Source: an uncultured delta proteobacterium (lineage in GTDB: Bacteria > Myxococcota_A > Polyangia > Polyangiales > Polyangiaceae). Taken from it: DNA of 41,492 nt. Below the pieces are notes generated by a model. That model ran no database searches and was not told where the DNA came from. It saw only the letters and a list, made by a program, of their open reading frames with translations. The stretch is from contig CAITIQ010000096.1 in NCBI GenBank assembly GCA_903892415.1, forward strand, positions 1 to 41,492, written 5' to 3'. Below are positions 22,965-31,419 of this stretch, one piece after another (within the stretch, counting starts at the first letter, position 1; every line of letters starts with the position of its first letter). A program made the position numbers and the translations under genes.

Positions 22965-24932
22965 CTACAGATCCACGGACATCCCGATCTCAACCACGCG
23001 CGAGGCCGGGATACCGAAGAAGCTGGAGGCTTGTTGCGAGTTGCGGGTGAGGAAGGCGAACAGCTGTTCGGAGCGTTTGCCCATCTGCCCGTGCTCGGTG
23101 GCGAGCAAGGTCTCTCGACCGAGGTAGTACGTGACGTCGTCGACGTTGCATTCGAAATCGAGCTCCGGCTTGGCCGCGCGCAGGGCCTGCGGAACGTCCG
23201 GTGTCTCCATGAAGCCCACGTTGATTCGAATGCGGTAGAAGCCGGCCTCGAGCTTCTCGGTCTCGACCCGCTTGCCACTCACGCGGGGTACCGATTGATT
23301 GACCACCGTCACCAGCAGCACTTTTTCATGCAGCGCCTTGTTGTGTCTCGAGTGGTGCATCAACAAGGGCGGAGTTCCGGCCGGGTTGCTGGTGAGAAAC
23401 ACAGCGACGCCCTCGACGCGCGCCAGCTTGATCACCCGCTCGTTGCTGCTGCCGGGCACCACCGCGCGGAAGATGCCCTCGCGTAGACCGTTCAAAAATT
23501 CATCGAGCGGCTTGGACGCGCGAACGAAGTAGGCAGCCAACAAACTGCGACCGCGCTTCCACACCACCATGATCGAGAAGATGGCGAGCGCGATCATCAG
23601 CGGCACGAAGCCGCCATCGAAGAGCTTCAGCATGTTGGAGCTCAAAAAGGCCAGGTCCACCGAGAGGAACAACAGATAGAGCGGTAGCGCCTTCACCAAC
23701 GGCCATTTCCAACGTTTGATGCACACGATGAAGAAGGCGGTCGAGGTGATCGCCATCGTTCCCATCACCGAGATGCCGTAGGCCCCAGCGAGCTTGGAGG
23801 AGTCACGGAAGGCCAACACCAACGCCAAGCAGCCCACTGCCAAAGCAAAGTTGATGAAGGAGATGTAGATCTGACCTTCGGCTTGGCTCGACGTATGGCG
23901 GATCGGAATACGCGGCAAAAAGCCGAGCTGCACCGCTTGCCGAGTGAGCGAGTAAGCGCCGGAAATGAGCGCCTGCGACGCGATCACCGTGGCTGCGGTG
24001 GAGAGCGCCACCATCGGATAGATGAACGGCCCGTCAGGCACCAGCGAGTAGAACGGGTTCTTGGTGACCGCCGCTACGTCGTCTTGGTGCGTGATGATCA
24101 GCGCGCCTTGCCCGAGGTAGTTGATCAGCAACGCCGGCATAGCCAGAGCGAACCAAGCCACTTGAATCGGCTTGCGGCCGAAGTGACCCATATCGGCGTA
24201 GAGCGCTTCACCGCCGGTGATGCACAACACCACCGAACCGAGGATCACGAAGCCGTGCCAGCCATTGGCGGCGAAAAAGCGCACCGCATGAGCCGGATTG
24301 GCCGCGGCAAACACCTGCGGATACTTCGCGATCGAGATGCCGCCCAATACGGCGAGCGTCAGGAACCAGACCACCATGATCGGCCCGAATACTTTGCCGA
24401 TCGTCGCGGTACCGCGCTTCTGCACCCAGAACAGCCCGATCAAGATCACCACCGTGATCGGCACGATGGCCGGGTCCAAGGTGTGCGTTGCCACGCCCAA
24501 GCCCTCGACCGCCGAGAGCACGCTGATGGCTGGCGTGAGGATGCCCTCGCCGTAGAGCAGGCACGCGCCGAAGACGATGATGCCCGGGATGATGCCGATA
24601 GCCCCGGCGACCTTCGGCTTGGCGAGCACGCTCTGCAACAAAGCCAACATCGCCAGGCCGCCGCCTTCTCCTTGGTTGCTCGCGCGCGTGACGAACACCA
24701 GGTACTTCAGGCTGACCACCAAGGTGATCGACCAAATCATCAGCGACAGAAGCCCGAGTATGTTCTCGGGCGTTGCCGCCACGGCATGCGGGCCATGCAC
24801 GCACTCCTTCATCGCGTAGAGCGGGCTCGTACCGATGTCGCCGTAGACGACTCCCAGCGCTGCGAGCGCCATGGGAAGCAGCGGACCGTGGTGGTGGCCG
24901 CTCTCATGCCCGCCCGAGTCATCCGTGTTCAT
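22965..24932 (-). CDS. kup: Low-affinity potassium transporter Kup
   Basis: A KUP/HAK/KT-family proton-coupled K+ importer of the inner membrane. The 655 residues are close to the usual 620-650. The N-terminus holds the hallmark ALGVVYGDIGTSPLYAMKE, followed by about 12 TM helices and a cytoplasmic tail of about 180 residues (VEGVAVFLTSNPAGTPPLLMHHSRHNKALHEKV, in part), which is typical. A His-rich start (ESGHHHGP) precedes TM1. The last segment, ASRVVEIGMSVDL, is the normal family ending (VVE-G--V-L). The start ATG lies immediately after a strong hairpin. The esterase gene ends 60 bases upstream on the same strand; functional linkage is not obvious. Confidence 0.95.
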   Translation of the reverse strand: MNTDDSGGHESGHHHGPLLPMALAALGVVYGDIGTSPLYAMKECVHGPHAVAATPENILGLLSLMIWSITLVVSLKYLVFVTRASNQGEGGGLAMLALLQSVLAKPKVAGAIGIIPGIIVFGACLLYGEGILTPAISVLSAVEGLGVATHTLDPAIVPITVVILIGLFWVQKRGTATIGKVFGPIMVVWFLTLAVLGGISIAKYPQVFAAANPAHAVRFFAANGWHGFVILGSVVLCITGGEALYADMGHFGRKPIQVAWFALAMPALLINYLGQGALIITHQDDVAAVTKNPFYSLVPDGPFIYPMVALSTAATVIASQALISGAYSLTRQAVQLGFLPRIPIRHTSSQAEGQIYISFINFALAVGCLALVLAFRDSSKLAGAYGISVMGTMAITSTAFFIVCIKRWKWPLVKALPLYLLFLSVDLAFLSSNMLKLFDGGFVPLMIALAIFSIMVVWKRGRSLLAAYFVRASKPLDEFLNGLREGIFRAVVPGSSNERVIKLARVEGVAVFLTSNPAGTPPLLMHHSRHNKALHEKVLLVTVVNQSVPRVSGKRVETEKLEAGFYRIRINVGFMETPDVPQALRAAKPELDFECNVDDVTYYLGRETLLATEHGQMGKRSEQLFAFLTRNSQQASSFFGIPASRVVEIGMSVDL

Positions 24933-24934
24933 AG

Positions 24935-24952
24935 CGGCGGTTTGTACCGCCG
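24935..24952 (-). promoter_or_regulatory. Hairpin 2 bases upstream of the kup start codon
   Basis: CGGCGGT (24935-24941) and ACCGCCG (24946-24952) form a perfect 7-bp stem with a 4-base loop, ending 2 bases before the kup ATG. It occupies the normal ribosome-binding-site position, and no Shine-Dalgarno sequence is visible. It might lower translation initiation or mark the 3' end of the upstream esterase transcript. Confidence 0.4.
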
Positions 24953-24992
24953 GTCGCTGAGCCCGGCTACGGCTTTCGCCCGGAGAAAGCTG

Positions 24993-26189
24993 CTAACGGC
25001 GCGCTGGACGTCGGCGAAGCCCGAGCACGCCCAAAAGGCCGACCGCCGCTAGCAAAAAGTGCGAGGACGGGGACTGGCCGGAATGCGAGCACCCACCGCC
25101 GTCTGCGCTGTCCGAATTGGCGCCGCTGCTGGTCGAGGTGGGGCCACTCGTGTCCGAGCCACCTCCGCCCGATTCTGCTCCGCCGGCACTCGCTCCACCG
25201 CTGGGAGCACCACCTTCACCGCCTGCTCCTGAGCCCGAGCCGCCAGCGCCGGAACCACCGGAGCCTGGTTGCACCAAGTCGGCACACGCGGTGGCCAGGC
25301 GTTCGCCCAGCAGCTGATAACCTTCGGTAGCGAAGTGAAAGCTGTCTCCTGCGCCGGGAAGATCATCCATGTCCACCCACTCGACGAACGGGTCGGCTGC
25401 TGCGACGGCCTCTTGAGCAGCTCGCACCGCTGCCAAGTTTGCATCGGGTGAAGGGCCGCCCTGGGCCTGCCCTTGTTGCAAGGCGGTGCGTCCGAGGATG
25501 AACGGAAGCTCGGGCGTGCCCAAGTCTTCACGCACGGCGGCGATCAACCCGGTGAGCTTTTCTTCGTAGGTGAAGGCAGCATTCCAGCCGGCCTCATTCT
25601 CGCCTTGCACCCACAGGAAGCAGCCGAACTCAACGTTGTCTCCGCGCGTCGCCAAGCGATCGAGCGCGTTGTCTAGCCGTGTTGGCTCGGAGGCGTACAG
25701 CAGCGGGTTGCCGTTAGCCTCGGAGTATTCAGCCGAATCCAGCGTGCCCATCAGCGAGTGGAACAGCTGGGACTTATCCGGGTACTTCTGATCCGAAGGC
25801 AGCCCACGTTCCCAATGCTCTCTGATGTTGGTCCCGCCCGCTGCCACCTTGACGACGGCGGTGCGACGATCCGGAAGGGCGGCCTTGATCTGATCGGCGA
25901 AGGTGATCTCCGGGCCGTACCATTGACCCACGCCCTTCGGCGTGAGCGGCTCCCAATCGAGCGAAGCGGTGTTCGCGTAGTCGGGGTCACTGCGCGAGGC
26001 CGGGTTGAAGAAGTCGTAAAGAACGTCGGTTTGGTTCGCCAAAGCAGCCGGAAGATCGGCGCCCTCGCCGTAGCCCACCGCATTCGACTGGCCGGCCAGA
26101 ATGAAGACCCGAACGTCCTCCGCGAGAGCCACCGAGGGAACGCTGAGACTGGCGATCAGCGCGAGAGCATGTACGGACCTTTGACGCAT
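24993..26189 (-). CDS. SASA/CE6-type carbohydrate esterase with MYXO-CTERM-like anchor
   Basis: Sialate O-acetylesterase-like SGNH hydrolases remove acetyl groups from polysaccharides. The 398 residues begin with a signal peptide (to SVALAED). The nucleophile block is GQSNAVGYG with Ser35. A QGENEAGW block is present (the family's W-x-Q-G-E-x-x). The catalytic Asp/His pair is in GAGDSFHFATEGYQLLGERLA. After the domain comes a roughly 90-residue Gly/Ser/Ala/Thr-rich linker, then CSHSGQ, a hydrophobic helix (FLLAAVGLLGVLGL) and RRRPARR: the MYXO-CTERM sorting-signal pattern of myxobacterial surface or outer-membrane proteins. It is 60 bases upstream of kup. Confidence 0.88.
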   Translation of the reverse strand: MRQRSVHALALIASLSVPSVALAEDVRVFILAGQSNAVGYGEGADLPAALANQTDVLYDFFNPASRSDPDYANTASLDWEPLTPKGVGQWYGPEITFADQIKAALPDRRTAVVKVAAGGTNIREHWERGLPSDQKYPDKSQLFHSLMGTLDSAEYSEANGNPLLYASEPTRLDNALDRLATRGDNVEFGCFLWVQGENEAGWNAAFTYEEKLTGLIAAVREDLGTPELPFILGRTALQQGQAQGGPSPDANLAAVRAAQEAVAAADPFVEWVDMDDLPGAGDSFHFATEGYQLLGERLATACADLVQPGSGGSGAGGSGSGAGGEGGAPSGGASAGGAESGGGGSDTSGPTSTSSGANSDSADGGGCSHSGQSPSSHFLLAAVGLLGVLGLRRRPARR

Positions 26190-26458
26190 CCACGTAGAGT
26201 CCTAAGTGACCCGCGCGCCGTCAAGGGGTAGCGGCTCACCGCAGTCGTTGGGCAGACGACACACCGTCCAGCTGATGTCGGCGCTGCCTGCCAGCAGACC
26301 TCGAGCTGCACGTTGCAGCCGCGTCTTCAGCGACTGCCGCTGCTTGTCCCATAACGCTCGGTCGCTCGGGGCGACGAGGGGATATGGGACGCGGTTGCGC
26401 CGAGCGGGACCGGCTGCGCTGGGGAATGAGGGGTTTGAGCGCAGCGTTGCCAAGGAAG
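26190..26458. other. Divergent intergenic region carrying a palindromic repeat
   Basis: The region lies between the esterase start and the 26459 lipoprotein. It holds the 45-bp element at 26346-26390. A minus-strand frame ending at 26202 is open through it and reads fairly protein-like in its last 50 residues (SADISWTVCRLPNDCGEPLP), but it overlaps the start of the 26459 gene and I do not recognise it. It may be a decayed gene end. Confidence 0.35.
26346..26390. repeat. 45-bp palindromic intergenic element, copy B
   Basis: It begins GTCCCATA (26346-26353) and ends TATGGGAC (26383-26390), with 29 bases between, the same geometry as 227-271. Inside, CTCGGTCG on the left can pair with CGACGAG on the right with one bulge, extending the hairpin. 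The two copies share the ends and about half of the interior. Confidence 0.7.
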
Positions 26459-27376
26459 ATGCGAGCGCCTGCGACAAGTTGGTTGTTGTCCCTACCCTTG
26501 TTGATTTGTGCGGCCTGTAGTTCTCACGCACGAGCTGGTGTGGAGCGCGTTGGCGCTCATGCTCCGGGCCCCGCGGTTCAACCGACCAGCGTCGCGTCGG
26601 TTGGCCTGCGCGCGCCGCCTTCGTCCACCGCGACGATCGACGATCAGCAGGCCGCCGCGCTGCTCACAGCTCGCAACAAGCAGCGGGAAGACGCGCAGCG
26701 GCCGCGCGTACTGAGCGCCCGCGATGCGGCCGTTCATCGCTTGACGCACGCGTACTGTCAGCGCGTGCGTCGGGAGCTCGAGATCGAGTGCAGCGGCGAG
26801 GTGGCGATGCTCGAGGAGGGTGACGTAAACGACCTGTTCACCGCCACCGTGGTGCGCCTGAGAGCCGACTCCGGTCCGGAGCAGGTGCATCTCCTGATCG
26901 AGACGGCCAGCCGGTGGGACACCGTGCTTCTGGCCGAGAACTCGTTGAGCGAATTTGGTGCCTCCCGCCAATCGATCAAGGTTAACCCCGACGAAGCTGC
27001 CCCGAGCTCGCTTTACGCCGCTGTGGTCGAGTACGGGTGGTACGACGCGGACTTCGGAGGCTGCAATCTCACCGGAGAGAGAGCACGCAACTGGGTCGTA
27101 TGCCGGCTCGAGGGCGGACAACCGCGCTGTGCCCAAGTTGCCTTGGCCCGATACACCTATGAGTACGTGAGCAGCAATGGGCAGGTGCCTCATTGCTCGC
27201 GAGAGCGCGTCACCGGACAAGGCTTCTCGCGCCGCGCTCACTTCAACGGGTCGCGCTTGACGTTCAAGCCCGACCCGCTGCCGTACTTCAGCACGCCCAC
27301 CAAAGCCCCGGCGTCCCAAGCCCTGACGCTCGAGCAGGTTTTTGCTGCGGATGCGATGCCGTCTTCTCAGCGCTGA
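26459..27376 (+). CDS. Hypothetical lipoprotein
   Basis: 305 residues from ATG 26459 (AAGGA just upstream). The start was chosen because it begins a lipoprotein signal, MRAPATSWLLSLPLLICAAC with lipid Cys20; the frame is open 25 codons further upstream without a signal. The mature part contains a helical segment (AALLTARNKQREDAQRPRVLSARDAAVHRLTHAYCQRVRRE, in part) and a beta-rich half with an acidic start and several Cys (EIECSGEV; FGGCNLTGE; WVVCRL; QPRCAQV; VPHCSRE) that could form disulfides. No family recognised. It is divergent from the esterase. Confidence 0.7.
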   Translation: MRAPATSWLLSLPLLICAACSSHARAGVERVGAHAPGPAVQPTSVASVGLRAPPSSTATIDDQQAAALLTARNKQREDAQRPRVLSARDAAVHRLTHAYCQRVRRELEIECSGEVAMLEEGDVNDLFTATVVRLRADSGPEQVHLLIETASRWDTVLLAENSLSEFGASRQSIKVNPDEAAPSSLYAAVVEYGWYDADFGGCNLTGERARNWVVCRLEGGQPRCAQVALARYTYEYVSSNGQVPHCSRERVTGQGFSRRAHFNGSRLTFKPDPLPYFSTPTKAPASQALTLEQVFAADAMPSSQR

Positions 27377-27661
27377 GAAGTCCGGCCTACGCCCTCGCCG
27401 TCAATCCTCGAAGCAAATAAAGCAGGCCACTAACGTCGAGGGTGCAGGCCGACTCGACCTATCCAGCGCTCGAGCGCACGGTTCACGAACAGACCCGCGT
27501 CGCTTTGCAATCGGTCAAGGCCTGGCTCGTGCGCGAGCGGCCCGTCTTGCTCGGGGCGAACGGTAAGGCGGCCTGGCTCGAAGCGGTAGACCAACAATAT
27601 CGAAAGACAAGCACGGCGATGCGGTACAGGCTGGAGGTGCGCCCCGCGCACTGGAGATCTC
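27377..27661 (+). other. Intergenic region with a weak open frame
   Basis: A GTG-started frame from 27442 (VQADSTYPALERTVHEQTR...) runs to 27810 and overlaps the next gene by 149 bases. Its first 70 codons have balanced composition and GC-rich third positions; the overlapping part turns Arg-rich like a shadow. It could be a short gene whose true end is lost, but support is weak. A GGAG site at 27653-27656 serves the 27662 gene. Confidence 0.2.
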
Positions 27662-28841
27662 ATGACAGTAGCTCTCGAATTCCAACCACCCAAAGGCGAA
27701 ATCGCCGGCGAGGTGCGGCAGGCAACGCCCTCCAAGAGCACGTGCACCGCGTGGAGTGCGTTGCCACTTCTGACGGGCGCAGTCGTCGCCTTGCTCGGGC
27801 TGATTCCTAGCTCCCGGGCTTTTGGCCAAGAGCGCCCGCCTGCGTCCGTCTCAGACGATTTGCCTTCAACCGCGGCACCGCCGGCAAGCCCCCCTCCGCC
27901 CTCCGAAGAGCCGCCTGCGCCTCCGTTGCCTGCTAGCGCGCCGCCCAGCGCTCAAGCCGAGGCACCGGCGACCTTTGCCGCTAACGCGCCACTCAGCGTG
28001 CAAGCCGAGGCTAAAGCGACCGCGATCGCACCGCCGGCGGATCCTTACGACGCCGTGCGCGGGTTCTCCTTCAACTCCCCGACCTCCGACGTCAGAGTCC
28101 GACCGATCGCCGAGCTTGGGGCGATCTTCGTCGCGTGGCACCACTATCAAGGTGGCAGTGACGGCACCGAGTTCGATTGGCGACGATTGGCGACGCGACG
28201 GTGGACAGGCCTCGGCCTCGTTCACCTGGCGGCTATCGGCCGAGCTCGAGCTGTTCGCGCGGCATAACTTGATTTTGCTCTATCAGCCGATCGACCTTCG
28301 AACCCGCGCGACGCTTTCGGAGGATCTGCGGGTCAACGGTTTGACGTTTCCCTCCGGCACGCCGATGCAGTTCCGCTACGGCTTTGACTACTATCGGCTG
28401 AGCTACCTCTACGACTTCCTCGCCGACCGGGACAACGAGCTGGCGATCGGCCTTTCGATGCAGCTGCGCGTCGCCGACCTCGAGTTCTCGTCGCTCGACG
28501 GCAAGCTCCAGCGCACCAGCCAGAACCTCGGCCCCGTCCCGCTGGTCAAGCTCCGCGGTCGCTACACCTTCGATAACGACGTCTTCCTTGGCACCGAGAT
28601 CGACGGCATCGCCATCCAATTCCCAAGTGAACAAGGCTCCGTCCTGGGGCTCTTCTTCGATACGTCGCTGCGAGTTGGCTACTCGCCGACACAGTTCATC
28701 GAGACGTTCTTGAACCTCCGCTACCTCGGCGGCGGCGCGCGCGGGCCAGGCTCGAGGGCGCTCTCGTCAGAGTTCGGGGACGGCTACAACAACAACTTCA
28801 TCCACGCGATGACGCTCTCGATCGGGTTCGGGGTCAAGTAG
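27662..28841 (+). pseudogene. Exported outer-membrane-type protein broken by a 10-bp duplication
   Basis: Two frames join perfectly if one copy of a 10-base tandem repeat at 28175-28194 is removed: the first frame (from ATG 27662, GGAG 5 bases upstream) reads ...GGSDGTEFDWRR and the second continues DGGQASASFTWRLSAELE. The restored protein would be 389 residues: a signal-like N-terminus (to SSRAFGQ), a Pro/Ala-rich linker with repeats, then a beta-barrel-like domain (ELELFARHNLILLYQP; YGFDYYRLSYLYDFLAD; LRGRYTFDNDVFLGTEIDG) ending MTLSIGFGVK. As sequenced, translation stops at 28267 after about 30 wrong residues. Either a recent mutation, a phase-variable state, or a sequencing/assembly error. 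Confidence 0.85.
28175..28194 (+). repeat. Tandem 10-bp duplication causing a frameshift
   Basis: GATTGGCGAC occurs twice in direct succession (28175-28184 and 28185-28194). Ten bases shift the frame by one; deletion of either copy restores a continuous reading frame through the 27662-28841 gene. Confidence 0.95.
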
Positions 28842-28891
28842 CACCAGACGACGCACCGGTGGGCCCTTCGCCACCGCCTTCACCGACGAGC

Positions 28892-29275
28892 TCATGCGGC
28901 GGGCAGGCGTTGCCGAACTGCAGCGACGAACTCCGCCGGCTGCGAAAAGGATAGGGCGATGTTGCGAGGGTGGCGCATGAAGAGCACTCCCTTTACGGTG
29001 GGCTGCTTCAGCGCGATCTGTACGACTCCATGCGTGGAGCCGACTAGTCCGAGCGTCTTGTCCGGTGCGATTCGGATACCGATGCCGAGCCACCAAGGCC
29101 AGTCGCGCTCGCAAAGCTCACGAATGTCGACGTAGGGGATCCGGAGGTGCGCGATGCCAAAGCGAACGTCGATGCAATCGTCCGTCAGTACCGCGACCGA
29201 GCGTGAGGTGGTTGCGCCGATGAGTACGAGTGGCGCTCGCCAGGCCCAATCGCGTTCGATTCGAAAGGTCTCCAT
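28892..29275 (-). CDS. Small PH-like-domain protein
   Basis: 127 residues, no signal peptide or TM helix. The order of strands and the repeated 'V-T-D-D-C-I-D-V-R-F-G', 'LRIPYVDI', 'LGLVGSTHGVVQIAL' and the closing 'HPRNIALSFSQPAEFVAAVRQRL' (part strand, part helix) resemble bacterial PH-like small proteins, where a final helix packs on a beta-sandwich; some actinobacterial and myxobacterial proteins of unknown role have this 'HP...L-x-V-x-x-P-x-x-F-V-A-A-L' ending. Function unknown. The ATG at 29275 is the natural start. The gene downstream on the strand side converges from 28841. Confidence 0.65.
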   Translation of the reverse strand: METFRIERDWAWRAPLVLIGATTSRSVAVLTDDCIDVRFGIAHLRIPYVDIRELCERDWPWWLGIGIRIAPDKTLGLVGSTHGVVQIALKQPTVKGVLFMRHPRNIALSFSQPAEFVAAVRQRLPAA

Positions 29276-29335
29276 GCCAAATGAGTCTCCCCGTGTTCGG
29301 CAAGCCTAACACGCGCGCTGCGCGCTCTTTGCGCG

Positions 29336-30349
29336 CTAAAAGATTCGCTTGGCCGTCTCCAGCGTGATCTTTTGCCAGGTTGCATAGGCGCTGGCCGCTG
29401 CTTCGCGTAGCTCGCTCCGCGGCGCGTTTTGCGCGAGCGCCGTCACGAGTCCGTCGACCGCGTAGCCCTCGGGCGCCATCAGCGCTCGCGTCGAAAGCAG
29501 CATGGTGGAGCCGCGTTGCTTCAGCTCGTCCTCGAAGTAGCTGCGCGAGTAACAGGCGAATACGAACGATGGAATGGCTGCTGTGCTCTCGGTGGTTGGC
29601 GGCTTCTTGCCGTCCATCATGCGGTTGTGGCCGGCGTAGCCCACCACGTTGATCGGCATCACGCGCGCTTCGCCGTCGTTTAGCGTGAGCACGCCGCCGC
29701 CCGCGGCCTCGCGATAAAGCCCGTCGATGGCCTGGTCGATCGCGTCGCCGTGCAGTGCATCAAACACCACCCAGGCGGTGATCGGCGCTTCGCGTCCCCA
29801 AGGCTCGCCGGGAAAGCTGCGGCGATAGACCGCGCGCTCGAGCAAGACGTTGCCCGAGCCTCGTTCGACCGTGACTTCACTCCACTTGCTGCTCTTGCGA
29901 CTGAAGAAGCGCTTCTGCCCGAACACTGCGCCCCAATAGAGATTGTGCTTCAGATTGTCGGGCTTACCGGCGAGCGAACTGCCGCAGTCCACTTGGTCGT
30001 TGTGACACAAGGGCACGTACACATGAATCACCAGGTTGCCCGACTCGTGGACCGCCTTGTACGTGTTGTCCTCCGGGCTGGACCACGCGCTGGGCGTCGA
30101 CGTCACCAGCGTCGAGCGCGGCCCCGCTGGCTCCGCTGGCTCTGCGGTCGCCTCAACCGTCGTCGCGGACGCAGGCGGTGGTGCTTCGCTTGGCGTTGCG
30201 ATCTCGCTTACAGGGAGGGCGGCCGCCTCCGAAGCCAACAAAGGCTCCGGTTGGGCCTGCTCGCCAGGCGCGCGCGTCGTCGGCCAGGCTTCGCAGGCGC
30301 AAAGCAGGCTCAGCAATAGTAGAGGCGTCGTCGCTTTCCTTGCGTCCAT
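29336..30349 (-). CDS. Lipoprotein of unknown function with a possible His/Cys dyad
   Basis: 337 residues. The lipoprotein signal (MDARKATTPLLLLSLLCAC, lipid Cys19) is followed by a roughly 75-residue Ala/Pro/Glu linker. The domain from about residue 95 has NLVIHVYVPLCHND, HNLYWGAVFGQKRFF, LLERAVYRR, WVVFDALHG, VVGYAGHNRMMDG with H241, SFVFACYSRSYFEDEL with C266, and STRALMAPEGYAVDGLV. A hydrophobic strand ending in His, then about 25 residues, then a hydrophobic strand ending Ala-Cys is the arrangement of clan CD (caspase-like) peptidases, although the usual His-Gly is His-Asn. The resemblance is suggestive only. It is divergent from the TauD-like gene with 48 bases between starts. Confidence 0.7.
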   Translation of the reverse strand: MDARKATTPLLLLSLLCACEAWPTTRAPGEQAQPEPLLASEAAALPVSEIATPSEAPPPASATTVEATAEPAEPAGPRSTLVTSTPSAWSSPEDNTYKAVHESGNLVIHVYVPLCHNDQVDCGSSLAGKPDNLKHNLYWGAVFGQKRFFSRKSSKWSEVTVERGSGNVLLERAVYRRSFPGEPWGREAPITAWVVFDALHGDAIDQAIDGLYREAAGGGVLTLNDGEARVMPINVVGYAGHNRMMDGKKPPTTESTAAIPSFVFACYSRSYFEDELKQRGSTMLLSTRALMAPEGYAVDGLVTALAQNAPRSELREAAASAYATWQKITLETAKRIF

Positions 30350-30397
30350 TCGCTAGAGGTCGCGTCAACGTAGGGGAGTGTGACGCGGAGGTCGACG

Positions 30398-31360
30398 ATG
30401 AGGACGAGCGTGGGTTTGCGAGCGGGTCATTTCGTGGGTTCGCAGTTGAGCGGTGATCCTGGGCGCTTCACCTTCCAGATCGAGGCGGCGACGCGAGACG
30501 GGCTCGCGCGGCTGCTCGACGCGGGGGCTGCGAGCGAGCCGGGCTTCAGCGATAAGGCGCGCGAGCTGCTGGGCGGAGCGACGCGGGCGTCGATGCATGC
30601 GCTGGCGCACGGTCTCGGCTTCATCCTCGTGCGTGGCCTTCCGGTCGTCGATCGGCCGCTGACCGACGTGATGGCGCTGTATCGGGCGATGGGCGAGGCG
30701 CTCGGCACGCCGATGCAGCAAAACCTCGACGGCGACACACTGACGCACGTCCGGAATGAAGGCGACGATCCGTCGAACCCCGAGGTCCGTCTTTATCGGA
30801 CGTGCGCGGCGCAGGACTTCCATACCGACGGAGCCGACGTGATCGGCCTCTTGTGTTTGCGCGGCGCGCGCGTCGGCGGAGCGAGCCGCCTGGTCAGCTC
30901 GGTGCGGGTATTCGAGCGGATGAAAGAGCTCAGGCCCGACCTGGCGGAGCTGCTGCTCGAGCCGTGGTTCTTTCATCTTCCGGGCGGCAAAGCGCGCGGT
31001 CTGCCCGAGGCCTTCCCTCGGCCGATCGTGACGGTCAACGGCGCGAAGACCGAGACCTTCTTCATCCCGTGGTACCTCGAGCGTGCGCAACAGCTCGAGA
31101 GCGTGCCGCGCTGGTCACCGAAGCACGCCGAGGCCTTCACCCTCTACCAACAGATCGTCCACGAGCCGGAGCTCGCCCTGGCGATGGACTTCGAGCCGGG
31201 CGACGTGCAGTGGCTGCGCAACGCCTACCTGCTCCACGCCCGCGACGCCTACCAAGATGAAGCGGAGCCGAGTAAGCGTCGGCATCTGCTCCGGCTCTGG
31301 CTTTCGGCCGGAGAGATCGACGATCGCACGCCGCGGTTCGAAGAGCTGCAAGAGGGCTGA
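30398..31360 (+). CDS. TauD/TfdA-like Fe(II)/2-oxoglutarate dioxygenase
   Basis: Enzymes of this family hydroxylate or cleave small molecules using iron, O2 and 2-oxoglutarate. 320 residues from ATG 30398, which has GGAGG 6 bases upstream (a GTG at 30380 is less likely). The iron-binding facial triad appears as H142-T-D144 in AQDFHTDGADV and H280 in AYLLHARDAY; a 2-oxoglutarate-binding Arg lies in KRRHLLRLWLS shortly after. The clavaminate-synthase-like features 'GLGFILVRGLPV' and 'WLRNAYLLHARDAY' are present. No natural-product or sulfonate genes adjoin it, so the substrate is unknown. Confidence 0.85.
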   Translation: MRTSVGLRAGHFVGSQLSGDPGRFTFQIEAATRDGLARLLDAGAASEPGFSDKARELLGGATRASMHALAHGLGFILVRGLPVVDRPLTDVMALYRAMGEALGTPMQQNLDGDTLTHVRNEGDDPSNPEVRLYRTCAAQDFHTDGADVIGLLCLRGARVGGASRLVSSVRVFERMKELRPDLAELLLEPWFFHLPGGKARGLPEAFPRPIVTVNGAKTETFFIPWYLERAQQLESVPRWSPKHAEAFTLYQQIVHEPELALAMDFEPGDVQWLRNAYLLHARDAYQDEAEPSKRRHLLRLWLSAGEIDDRTPRFEELQEG

Positions 31361-31419
31361 CGACGACGCTTACCTTGGTGATCGCGCCGCTGTTCAGGCC
31401 CACGCACCCAGGCGACCGT

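Noticed and set aside
26202..26531. Minus-strand frame through the palindromic repeat, with a protein-like end
   Set aside because: It overlaps the start of the 26459 lipoprotein gene and contains the repeat in its middle; no family is recognisable. It may be a decayed gene end, but support is not enough for a call.
27442..27810. GTG-started frame of 122 codons
   Set aside because: Its first half is plausible, but the rest overlaps the 27662 gene and becomes Arg-rich. No ribosome site or homologue is known.
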